Shown piece after piece: positions 36,951 through 44,963 of a stretch of 63,828 nt of DNA (positions within the stretch are counted from its first letter, which is position 1; every line of letters starts with the position of its first letter). This stretch comes from Nitrospira sp. (lineage in GTDB: Bacteria > Nitrospirota > Nitrospiria > Nitrospirales > Nitrospiraceae): assembly GCA_016788465.1 (NCBI GenBank), contig JAEURV010000137.1:1-63828 (forward strand), read 5' to 3'. The position numbers and the translations under genes are program-made. The notes below the pieces were generated by a model. That model was not told the origin of the DNA, made no database searches, and worked only from the letters and a program-made list of their open reading frames with translations.

Positions 36951-38534
36951 ATGAGGGCGCTGATCGAAGGTCAATGGCAAGATGGATTTCTTGACTATCA
37001 CAAAAGACCGGGTGATTGCCGGGTTCGGGTGATGGGCTGTCTCACCTTAACAAAGATTGAAGGGCTCTATTTTGTCCGAGCACCGGATGTGCGGGTGCTG
37101 TGGAATTACCTGCGGGAGATCGGCTTTCGGGATGTTATTCGAAAGATCGTCTCCAGGCGCAATGAACGATTCCGTAACAACAAGTTCTTGTCCGTCGGTT
37201 TCGGCTCAATCCTTGAGCCTGGGGACTACTCAAGTCTTGCCCCCGGACAACTTGTCCTGTTTATTGCTACTGCGCACCCGATGTGTGTCGATCGCATTAC
37301 CTTGCCTCAGTGTCTGGTACGACCTCTTGAGGCACCACCGATGAACATCGATGAAAGGGAGATTGTCCACGCTGAATCACCACAGGGATATCCAGCTAGC
37401 CTTCAGGAGTTGCTGGGATGGAGCCCATTGTCGGGAAAGCCGCTGCCAGATCTTCAACCTGCATTTGATGCTGCTCTGGACCTCCTTATGGAACCCTCAG
37501 TGTGGAAGAAGGCGCAACGATTCTCTTGGAGTACGTATGATGTGGCTTCGGAGCGAGGTGTTAGTGGAAAAGCAAGAGAACGTTACCGTAAGCAAGGGGT
37601 TCTCTTTGGATATGGGAACTACGCAAAAGTGATTGTGCTGCCCAATATTGCACCCTATGTTCAGATCGCTTGTATTCATGAGATTGATCCCTTACAGATT
37701 CCCCCTAGTCCGAAGGATGGAATCAAATGGGATACTGCCGATGATCTCCGGGCTGAAGAGCAATATGACGTTTATTTTCTTGCGGGTTTCCATCATTCAC
37801 ACGCCCCCTTAGCTGTGAAGGCGCTAAGGTCCGGTGGCTGTGCGGTGGTAGAGAAGCCACTGGCGGTTGATTCCGCTCAACTTTCAGAACTGCTCGATGC
37901 GATGACACAGAGCAGAGGATCTCTCTATTCCTGCTTTCATAAGAGATATCAAGTTTTAAACCAGCATGCACTTTCTGATATGCGACTTGGGCCAGGAGAC
38001 CCAGTATCGTATCATTCTATTGTGTACGAGGTGCCGTTACCGTCACGCCATTGGTACCGATGGCCGAACTCAAGGAGTCGGCTCGTTTCAAATGGTTGTC
38101 ATTGGATCGACCACTTCCTCTTTTTAAATAATTATTGTGAGGTTTTGAGAACTGATGTGTTCGTTGCACGAGACGGCACAATCAATTGTTCAATGGAGTT
38201 GAAGAACGGAGCGATGTTTACAATGGTGCTGACCGATCAAGGGAGTGAGCGTATTGGGGTGCAAGACTATATTGAACTTCGAGCCAACGGTGTTACCGTC
38301 CGCATGAGAAATGGGGGTATGTACGAAGCTGAGTCCAACGACCGTGTCCTGCGAGCCTTAACGATCAACAAGATGGAGAGTTACAGCCGAATGTATCGCT
38401 CCATCGGGCAAAAAATAGCGCAAGGATTACCAGGAGACTCGGTAGAATCCGTGCGGGTGTCGACGGGTGCCGTGCTCCAACTTGAGCATGAATTGAACGA
38501 AATAACTGAGAAAGATGCCGTTGTTTGGATTTGA
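36951..38534 (+). CDS. Gfo/Idh/MocA-family oxidoreductase with a long N-terminal extension
   Basis: 527 residues. From about 215 to the end it is a Gfo/Idh/MocA dehydrogenase: GVLFGYGNYAKVIVLPNIAP for the Rossmann start, FLAGFHHSHAPLAVKALRSG, VVEKPLAVDSAQLSELLDAM (301-307 is EKPLAVD) and CFHKRYQVLNQHA in place of the usual FNRRF. The first 210 residues are an additional region without a family I recognise (LYFVRAPDVRVLWNYLREIG, GDYSSLAPGQLVLFIATAHP). It probably acts with the next gene in making an unusual sugar. GAGG nine bases ahead of the ATG. Confidence 0.75.
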   Translation: MRALIEGQWQDGFLDYHKRPGDCRVRVMGCLTLTKIEGLYFVRAPDVRVLWNYLREIGFRDVIRKIVSRRNERFRNNKFLSVGFGSILEPGDYSSLAPGQLVLFIATAHPMCVDRITLPQCLVRPLEAPPMNIDEREIVHAESPQGYPASLQELLGWSPLSGKPLPDLQPAFDAALDLLMEPSVWKKAQRFSWSTYDVASERGVSGKARERYRKQGVLFGYGNYAKVIVLPNIAPYVQIACIHEIDPLQIPPSPKDGIKWDTADDLRAEEQYDVYFLAGFHHSHAPLAVKALRSGGCAVVEKPLAVDSAQLSELLDAMTQSRGSLYSCFHKRYQVLNQHALSDMRLGPGDPVSYHSIVYEVPLPSRHWYRWPNSRSRLVSNGCHWIDHFLFLNNYCEVLRTDVFVARDGTINCSMELKNGAMFTMVLTDQGSERIGVQDYIELRANGVTVRMRNGGMYEAESNDRVLRALTINKMESYSRMYRSIGQKIAQGLPGDSVESVRVSTGAVLQLEHELNEITEKDAVVWI

Positions 38535-38583
38535 GCGGTGGTCTGGCATGAGCTGATTATACTGATTATCCAGCGAGGAGGCT

Positions 38584-40716
38584 ATGAAGCAGGTCCTACA
38601 GAGTTTGAAAACAGGGGTTACGGAATTAACGGAGATTCCTAGTCCACGCTGTCATCCTGGACATCTCCTGATCCGGTCATCTTCCTCCCTGGTGTCTGCT
38701 GGAACTGAGCGCATGCTCGTCGAATTCGGCAAAGCCAACCTGCTTGACAAGGCTCGGCAGCAGCCGGAAAAAGTTCGGATGGTGCTGGATAAGGTTAAGA
38801 CTGATGGGTTGATGCCGACGCTGGAAGCCGTTCGCAACAAGTTGGATCAGCCATTGCCGATGGGCTACTGCAATGTCGGGAAGGTGCTGGAGGTTGGTCG
38901 GGGAGTGACAGGTTTTTCTGTCGGAGATCGAGTAGCGTCGAACGGCAAACATGCAGAAATCGTCTGTGTCCCTAAAAATCTCTGTGCGAAAGTCCCGGAT
39001 TGTGTGAGTGATGAAGCTGCGGCATTCACCGTTATTGGTGCGATTGGGTTGCAGGGCATCCGACTCATTCAACCCACCTTGGGTGAAGCTGTGGTGGTCA
39101 CTGGGTTGGGGCTGATCGGACTGATGACCGTTCAGCTGCTGAAAGCTCATGGATGTCGAGTTCTGGGTCTGGACTATGACACGAGTAAATTAGCTCTCGC
39201 TCAGAAGCTCGGTGCAGACACGGTTGATCTGAACCAGAGTGCTGATCCACTAGGGGCTGCGATGGCTTTTTCTCGTGGGCGTGGCGTGGATGCGGTGATC
39301 ATCACGGCCTCCACGAAGAGCAATGAGCCGGTGCATCAAGCTGCGCAAATGTGCCGAAAACGAGGACGCATTGTACTTGTCGGGGTCACAGGATTGGAAC
39401 TGTCTCGTGCAGACTTCTACGAAAAGGAACTGAGTTTTCAAGTTTCATGCTCGTACGGACCTGGGCGTTACGACAGTGCTTATGAGGACAATGGACAGGA
39501 CTATCCTATTGGCTACGTGCGCTGGACCGAACAGCGTAACTTCGAAGCGGTTCTTGACATGCTGGCGGACAACCGCCTTAAGACGGACGTGCTCGTCTCC
39601 CACCATATTCCTTTCGATCAGGCTACTACCGCATATGACATCATTTCGAGTGGCGCCCCGTCACTCGGGATTATTTTGCGGTATCCTGAGCCAGATCCAT
39701 TTTCTGACAGCCGATTGTTGAGACGAACGATCTCCCGATCAGAGGAAGTGCTCGAGGGGGATCGCTCTGCATCTACGGTGGTCGTCGGGTGCATTGGCGC
39801 GGGAAACTATGCCACTCAAGTTCTGTTGCCGGCTTTTCAGAGGACGGGAGTTGATTTTAGATTGGTCGCAAGCAGCACAGGTGTCAGCGCTGCTCACGCA
39901 GGGAGTAAGTTTGGATTTTCCGAAATCACGAGCGACGGGAGAAGTGTTATTGAGTCCCCCGACATCAACACCATCGTCATCGCGACGAGGCATGATAGCC
40001 ATGCAGCACTCGCCGGGGAAGCCTTGAAGGGGGGGAAACATGTTTTCGTTGAGAAGCCTTTGGCTCTCACGAGGGAAGAATTGGTCAAGCTTTGTGAAAA
40101 TTACGATGAATGTATTAGGCGTGAGGTATCGCCGCCTCTCCTGATGGTAGGGTTCAATCGTCGATTTGCCCCGCAAGTCCAGCGCATGAAACAGTTGCTG
40201 AATGGAGTGACGGAACCCAAGACTCTTGTCATGACGGTCAATGCTGGCCATATTCCGCGTGACCACTGGACTCAGGATCGACTGATTGGAGGAGGGCGAA
40301 TCATTGGGGAAGGTTGCCATTTTGTCGATCTACTCAGATTTCTCGCTGCTTCGCCGATTGTTGGCGTACAGGCCACATCGGCGGGCGAAGACAGTGTGAC
40401 CGCCACACTACGATTCGCGGACGGATCGATTGGCACCGTCCATTATTTCTCCAATGGCCATAAATCCTTTCCGAAGGAGCAGCTTGAGGTGTTTTGTGGT
40501 GGTAAGGTTTTGCAGTTGGATAACTTCAGAAGACTCCGTGGTTACGGCTGGTCCGGATTTCGGAAAATGGACTTATGGAGCCAGGACAAAGGTCAGAGAG
40601 CCTGCGTTGCTGCATTCGCGGACGCAATTCGTCGGGGAACGTCCTCTCCGATTCCCTGGAATGAGCTTGTAGAGGTGACCCACGTCACCTTCGACATCAT
40701 GGATGTACTCACATAG
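38584..40716 (+). CDS. Bi-domain oxidoreductase: MDR dehydrogenase fused to Gfo/Idh/MocA
   Basis: 710 residues. The first half (about 1-360) is an MDR zinc-type alcohol dehydrogenase fold with VVTGLGLIGLMTVQLLKAHG (GLGLIG at 174-179), but the usual catalytic zinc Cys/His set is not evident. The second half (about 390-705) is a Gfo/Idh/MocA domain with VGCIGAGNYATQVLLPAFQ, FVEKPLALTREELVKLCENY, VGFNRRFAPQVQRMK and GGRIIGEGCHFVDLLRFLA. Such fusions occur in exopolysaccharide loci beside heparinase-like genes. GAGGAGGCT precedes the ATG. The substrate is probably a nucleotide-linked or polymer sugar; this is inference. Confidence 0.87.
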   Translation: MKQVLQSLKTGVTELTEIPSPRCHPGHLLIRSSSSLVSAGTERMLVEFGKANLLDKARQQPEKVRMVLDKVKTDGLMPTLEAVRNKLDQPLPMGYCNVGKVLEVGRGVTGFSVGDRVASNGKHAEIVCVPKNLCAKVPDCVSDEAAAFTVIGAIGLQGIRLIQPTLGEAVVVTGLGLIGLMTVQLLKAHGCRVLGLDYDTSKLALAQKLGADTVDLNQSADPLGAAMAFSRGRGVDAVIITASTKSNEPVHQAAQMCRKRGRIVLVGVTGLELSRADFYEKELSFQVSCSYGPGRYDSAYEDNGQDYPIGYVRWTEQRNFEAVLDMLADNRLKTDVLVSHHIPFDQATTAYDIISSGAPSLGIILRYPEPDPFSDSRLLRRTISRSEEVLEGDRSASTVVVGCIGAGNYATQVLLPAFQRTGVDFRLVASSTGVSAAHAGSKFGFSEITSDGRSVIESPDINTIVIATRHDSHAALAGEALKGGKHVFVEKPLALTREELVKLCENYDECIRREVSPPLLMVGFNRRFAPQVQRMKQLLNGVTEPKTLVMTVNAGHIPRDHWTQDRLIGGGRIIGEGCHFVDLLRFLAASPIVGVQATSAGEDSVTATLRFADGSIGTVHYFSNGHKSFPKEQLEVFCGGKVLQLDNFRRLRGYGWSGFRKMDLWSQDKGQRACVAAFADAIRRGTSSPIPWNELVEVTHVTFDIMDVLT

Positions 40717-40729
40717 GTGCCTTCCCGTC

Positions 40730-42514
40730 ATGAAGCAGTTGTGCCTCTATGCCAGGACGCTCGCATATCTTCGTCCGTCACAGATCGCGTACTTTCTTCA
40801 AAGACGAATCCTTCCACAGTTTCGGTCTGTAGCCAAAACGGTTGACGCCGGAAGGCGTTCCGGCGTTTCGATGCTTCCAGGTATCTCAGTATCCAAGACC
40901 ACCGGAGACGATTGGAGTTTTTCTTTCCTGCGGCAGTCCAAGTGCATCCAGATGAAAAATACTGATTGGGCTTGCAAGGACATGCCGAAGCTCTGGCGCT
41001 ACAACTTGCATTATTTCGATTATCTACATGACTCAGCCCGTTCCTTTGAGAATAAGAGTCTTCTTGTTACCGATTGGATAGAGCGCAATCCGCCAGATGC
41101 TGAGGATGCGTGGGAGCCCTACACGGTCTCGCTCCGGATCGTGAACTGGATCAAGTTCTTCCTGTTCCGGGATGAGAGGAGCGTTGTAGAGGGAAATGAA
41201 AAACCAATCAGGCAAGAGTGGATAGACAGTCTCTATCAGCAGGCGAGGTGGTTAGAGTGCAACATTGAACATCATTTCTTGGCAAATCACTATCTCAAGA
41301 ATGGCGTGGCGCTATTGTTTGCTGGGACCTACTTCGAAGGAGCCGATGCGGATAGATGGTTGCGAAAAGGTTTGGAGATTCTGCGGGAGGAATTGCAGGA
41401 ACAGTTTCTTGCCGATGGCGGGCACTTTGAGCGAAGCCCGATGTATCACTCCATCAGTGTGGTCGACTACCTTGATGTCTTGAACCTCATGCAGCATTCA
41501 TCTGTGGCGATTGTGCGTGACGTCACCAGCGAGTTTGTTGGCAAGATAACGACGGCACTAGATTTCTTGAACGGGATCTGTCTGCCAGATGGAGATATCC
41601 CTCTTTTTAATGATTCTGCACTCGGTATTGCTCCGACTCCGTCCCAGATCTTTGAGTACGCCGAAAGGGTGATTGGATACAAGCTGGCACAGCGATCAAC
41701 CAGTCTGACGGTCAGCGCATTCTCGAAGAGCGGGTATTATGTTTGTCGCAAAGCAAGCGATATGATCATCATTGACTGTGGGTCAATTGGCCCTGACTAC
41801 AACCCAGCCCATGCCCATTGCGATACCCTCAGTTATGAGCTTGTGCTCGATGGGCGACGAGTCATTGTTGATTGCGGAGTATTTGACTATGAGCCAAGTC
41901 ATGAACGGGCGTATGCACGAAGTACGAAGGCTCATAACACGATCATCGTGGATCGTGAGGAACAGTCGGAGATATGGGGTGTATTTCGAGTGGCACGGCG
42001 GGCGAGGCCAATCCATGGTCGTATTGACAAGATAGAGAACGGGGCGATCCTGTTTGAGGGAGCTCATGACGGATACAGGAGATTGAAAGGGAAGCCGATT
42101 CATTGCAGGCGCATTTCCTATGACGAGCAGGGAAGTTGGGTCGTGACAGATGAATTGACAGGGACCGGAGTTCATCACATGGAGAGTGTCGTCCACATTC
42201 ATCCTGAGTGCTCAATCGAGCAGGCCGGAGAGGCACTCTATCGGATCGAACGGAACGGAGAGACTGTGGCAACAGTCCAGGCACTAACTCCGTGTGAGAT
42301 GCGGATTGAGCACGGATGTTATTTTCCCGAGTTTAGTTTGAGCTATAAGAATGCTGTGATAGCTTTGTCTTGTTCGGGAGTACTCCCTCTCCAGTTAACT
42401 TACCGAATCCAAAAATGGACTAGTGAAGATATCGAGACGCACCGGTATGCGAATCCTTTTCCTCTCACATTACTTTCCTCCAGAGGTGAACGCGCCCGCG
42501 ACCAGAACCTATGA
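40730..42514 (+). CDS. Heparinase II/III-family (alginate lyase-like) protein
   Basis: 594 residues from the ATG at 40730; an ATG at 40703 would overlap the previous gene by 14 bases. An alpha-toroid half (about 75-330; LPKLWRYNLHYFDYL at its start, then NHYLKNGVALLFAG) is followed by a beta-sandwich half (about 340-560) with NPAHAHCDTLSYELVLDG, the conserved His-Ala-His-x-Asp of the family. It may cleave the uronic-acid-containing polymer made by this locus. No clear signal peptide is seen, so a cytoplasmic or unusual export role is open. The 3-prime end overlaps the next gene by 68 bases. Confidence 0.83.
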   Translation: MKQLCLYARTLAYLRPSQIAYFLQRRILPQFRSVAKTVDAGRRSGVSMLPGISVSKTTGDDWSFSFLRQSKCIQMKNTDWACKDMPKLWRYNLHYFDYLHDSARSFENKSLLVTDWIERNPPDAEDAWEPYTVSLRIVNWIKFFLFRDERSVVEGNEKPIRQEWIDSLYQQARWLECNIEHHFLANHYLKNGVALLFAGTYFEGADADRWLRKGLEILREELQEQFLADGGHFERSPMYHSISVVDYLDVLNLMQHSSVAIVRDVTSEFVGKITTALDFLNGICLPDGDIPLFNDSALGIAPTPSQIFEYAERVIGYKLAQRSTSLTVSAFSKSGYYVCRKASDMIIIDCGSIGPDYNPAHAHCDTLSYELVLDGRRVIVDCGVFDYEPSHERAYARSTKAHNTIIVDREEQSEIWGVFRVARRARPIHGRIDKIENGAILFEGAHDGYRRLKGKPIHCRRISYDEQGSWVVTDELTGTGVHHMESVVHIHPECSIEQAGEALYRIERNGETVATVQALTPCEMRIEHGCYFPEFSLSYKNAVIALSCSGVLPLQLTYRIQKWTSEDIETHRYANPFPLTLLSSRGERARDQNL

Positions 42515-43709
42515 GCATTGTCGGCAATGGGTACAAGACGGGCACGATGTGACCGTCGTGACCTGTGCACCAAACCATCCTCAAGGGCGAGTCTATGACG
42601 GATACCGCAATCGGATCTGCCAACGGGAAACGAAAGATGGAATCCATGTCATCAGGATTTGGACTTTCGTGACTCCGAACGAAGGTTTTTTCAAGCGAAC
42701 GCTGAACTATATCTCGTACATGTGCTCTGCGGTTATCCTTTCTCTTTTTCTGCCGAAGGCAGATGTCGTTCTTTCTACCTCTCCACAATTCTTTAATGGT
42801 CTCGCCGGGTATTTCGTCAGCAAGCTGAGGAGGATCCCGTGGGTGCTGGAGATTCGTGACCTCTGGCCGGAATCAATCGTCGCCGTGGGGGCGATCAAGA
42901 GTCGAACTATCGTTAGGATGCTGGAATGGGTTGAGCGATTCGCTTATCGAAAAGCTGAACGAATCGTTCCTGTGACCGATTCGTTCAAAGCATACATGGT
43001 CAACAAAGGTATTGAGGCCAGCAAGATTGTTGTCGTGAAGAACGGTGTGGATCTCGCTCAATATAAGCCTGCTGACGGGGCAACGGCGCTTGCTGCAGAG
43101 CTTGGACTCGCTGGAAAGTTCGTCGTTTCTTATTTTGGGACCCATGGGATGGCCCACCATTTACAGACCATCTTGGATGCAGCCCATCAACTGCGTGACT
43201 CCAACCACATCATGTTCTTGATGGTCGGAGATGGAGCTGAACGGCAGCTGCTTGTTCGAATGCGAGACGCAATGGGGTTGAAGAACGTGATGATGCTCGA
43301 TCAGCAACCCAAAAATCGTATGCCGGAGTTCTGGGCCCTGTCAGACGTCAGTCTTGTCCTCCTCAAGAAGTCTGATTTGTTCAAAACCGTCATCCCATCA
43401 AAAATGTTTGAGAGTCTGGCTATGGAAAGGCCAATTGTTCTGGGCGTAGAGGGCGAAAGTGCTGACCTACTCCGGGCCGCTCAAGCGGGTCTATGTATTG
43501 AGCCTCAGGATGCTGGACAGTTGGCTGCTCGTGTATTGGAGCTTTCTCATGACTCAGCGCTGTGTCGGCGATTCGGTCAGAATGGAAGAAGGTTCGTAAT
43601 GGAACATTTTGACCGCGTCGTTCTGGCCAGAAAACTCACTTCCGTAGTTGAGATGGTTTGTAGAAGATCCGCTCTTTCAACTGCAGAGATGTCGATTCCT
43701 GTTCGATGA
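42447..43709 (+). CDS. Glycosyltransferase WbuB-like (GT4)
   Basis: 420 residues from the ATG at 42447 (MRILFLSHYFPPEVNAPATR); a start at 42423 would add eight residues. WVLEIRDLWPESIVAVGAIK and AERIVPVTDSFKAYM are typical of the WbuB/fucosamine-transferase group, and SKMFESLAMERPIVLG marks the donor site. WbuB-type enzymes add an N-acetylated 6-deoxyhexosamine, and the fcl/gmd/wecB genes upstream would supply related sugars; this pairing is inference. The start lies 68 bases inside the heparinase-like gene, in a different frame. Confidence 0.85.
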   Translation: MRILFLSHYFPPEVNAPATRTYEHCRQWVQDGHDVTVVTCAPNHPQGRVYDGYRNRICQRETKDGIHVIRIWTFVTPNEGFFKRTLNYISYMCSAVILSLFLPKADVVLSTSPQFFNGLAGYFVSKLRRIPWVLEIRDLWPESIVAVGAIKSRTIVRMLEWVERFAYRKAERIVPVTDSFKAYMVNKGIEASKIVVVKNGVDLAQYKPADGATALAAELGLAGKFVVSYFGTHGMAHHLQTILDAAHQLRDSNHIMFLMVGDGAERQLLVRMRDAMGLKNVMMLDQQPKNRMPEFWALSDVSLVLLKKSDLFKTVIPSKMFESLAMERPIVLGVEGESADLLRAAQAGLCIEPQDAGQLAARVLELSHDSALCRRFGQNGRRFVMEHFDRVVLARKLTSVVEMVCRRSALSTAEMSIPVR

Positions 43710-44016
43710 TGTGCTGAATGGTGTCTCTTCCCTCCAGCATGGGCTCTCTAAATTATGAACGCGCGTGATTCAACGATGACTCGAGTATTAATGAATAGTT
43801 GGGTGGCAGCCATGCGCGTGGCCCTACTACGGTCTCGCAGCAAGGCGTTGCCATTTACGTCTTCGCATGTAGTCGTTCATGGCAGCGGGGGAAAATTTTA
43901 CCGCACGATCCAGTACCGTTACATATTTGAACGCTGCTGCAGGAATGTTGACACAGATACGGCGAGTGGCAACTGTCTGCCGCCTTAGTTTTCAGAGATA
44001 TAGGAGTGTCTTGGGT
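43710..44016. other. Gap before the PEP-CTERM gene, no convincing gene
   Basis: Roughly 300 bases. One open frame (43755-43988, 77 codons) has no ribosome site and no family look. The segment GACACAGATACGGCGAGTGG (43952-43971) followed by CAACTGTC has GACA/TGTC half-sites and lies about 45-70 bases upstream of the sigma-54-type box, where an enhancer-binding activator could bind. That is speculation from spacing. Confidence 0.4.
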
Positions 44017-44032
44017 TGGCCCAGCGTTTGCT
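44017..44032 (+). promoter_or_regulatory. Sigma-54 (-24/-12) promoter of the PEP-CTERM gene
   Basis: TGGCCCAGCGTTTGCT against the sigma-54 consensus TGGCACGNNNNTTGCW: only two positions differ, and the invariant GG (44018-44019) and GC (44030-44031) are ten bases apart as required. It lies 70 bases ahead of the chosen start, leaving room for a 5-prime leader of about 60 bases. In PEP-CTERM/exosortase systems, sorted proteins are known to be under RpoN with the PrsK/PrsR two-component pair; neither of those is in this window. Confidence 0.7.
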
Positions 44033-44101
44033 AGGTCGTTCTCCATTCATCCGTGTCGCTAATCGAGTAACGATATGACAACCTTTAGCAGGAGTGGTGG
44101 T

Positions 44102-44779
44102 ATGCAGAGGATGCAACGATGGCTTAGGAGAGAATTCATTGTGCCGGCTGCGCTGATCTGTGTCTTTTCCGTCCAGACCGGTGAGGCACAGGCAGCTTTA
44201 GTGAACTATTCCTTTACTGGGACTGTCAGCAATATCAACGGAGCCCTGCTTTCGCCAACGATGAATCTGACTTCTTCGGTTTCAGGCTCATTCCAGTTTG
44301 ACAATGCCACTGCTGGGACGAGTGGTCCGCACATCGGGAATTTCCCCGGTGCTGTGACTGGCCTGATGGTTCATATTGGCGGGTATACCGCATCCTATAC
44401 GGTAGGGTCGAATGCTATTACCTTGTTTGATAATACGGGGTTTGGCGACCGGTGGCGTCTAGCCACCGATGCGACCGGTGTGGCATTGCCCAGCGGATAT
44501 TCAGCTGCACGATTCGATCTGCAGCTTGATCATGACACCGGTGGAGCATTCACAGGGACGAATCTGCAGGATCCTCCGAGCCTCGCATCTCTGACGGGGA
44601 CGAGATGGCGGCTCACCTTTTCGGATCTTACCGGTAATGAAGTAAACGTGCGTGGCGCGATCAATCAGCTGACCGCGGTGCCATTGCCGACGGCGCTGCT
44701 TCTGTTCGGCGCTGGGCTGATCTCATTAGTAGGACTGGGAGCGGGCGGATTGCGCAATCTTCGTACATCCAAGGTTTAG
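44102..44779 (+). CDS. VPLPT-CTERM (PEP-CTERM class) sorted surface protein
   Basis: 225 residues from the ATG at 44102, preceded by AGGAG at the right spacing; an ATG at 44075 lacks this. Signal peptide to about Ala31-Ala32 (GEAQA then ALVNYSF). The middle is a low-complexity beta-type domain rich in Thr, Gly, Ser and Asn, with no Cys after the signal peptide. The C-terminal sorting signal has VPLPT (193-197), a hydrophobic helix (ALLLFGAGLISLVGLG) and a basic tail (GGLRNLRTSKV). VPLPA-type signals are the known substrates of exosortase D-type enzymes, and such an enzyme is the next gene. Its own sigma-54-type promoter and terminator make it a single-gene unit. Confidence 0.88.
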   Translation: MQRMQRWLRREFIVPAALICVFSVQTGEAQAALVNYSFTGTVSNINGALLSPTMNLTSSVSGSFQFDNATAGTSGPHIGNFPGAVTGLMVHIGGYTASYTVGSNAITLFDNTGFGDRWRLATDATGVALPSGYSAARFDLQLDHDTGGAFTGTNLQDPPSLASLTGTRWRLTFSDLTGNEVNVRGAINQLTAVPLPTALLLFGAGLISLVGLGAGGLRNLRTSKV

Positions 44780-44805
44780 GTAACTTCTTCATTTCTGGTC
44801 GCGAA

Positions 44806-44846
44806 GGGCTTGGTATCTCGCCACAGGTACCAAGCCCGTTCTTTCT
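44806..44846 (+). terminator. Rho-independent-type terminator after the PEP-CTERM gene
   Basis: Perfect ten-base stem GGGCTTGGTA (44806-44815) with TACCAAGCCC (44828-44837), 12-base loop, followed by GTTCTTTCT. It closes the PEP-CTERM gene and separates it from the exosortase gene. Confidence 0.75.
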
Positions 44847-44963
44847 CCGAAATCAATCGACAGAGAGACGGTTCCGATAGACAATCAGATCTCGCCCCGC
44901 TTGTTCGGATCGGCGTCGATTGTTTGACCCATGCATCATTTGTGAGTGAGTGAATTTGCCTTT

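Noticed and set aside
36951-37580. N-terminal region of the 527-residue oxidoreductase as a separate gene
   Set aside because: It is continuous in frame with the Gfo/Idh/MocA part, and no stop or restart with a ribosome site is seen.
43755-43988. 77-codon open frame before the PEP-CTERM gene
   Set aside because: No ribosome site, no family pattern, and it lies in the region expected to hold regulatory sites.
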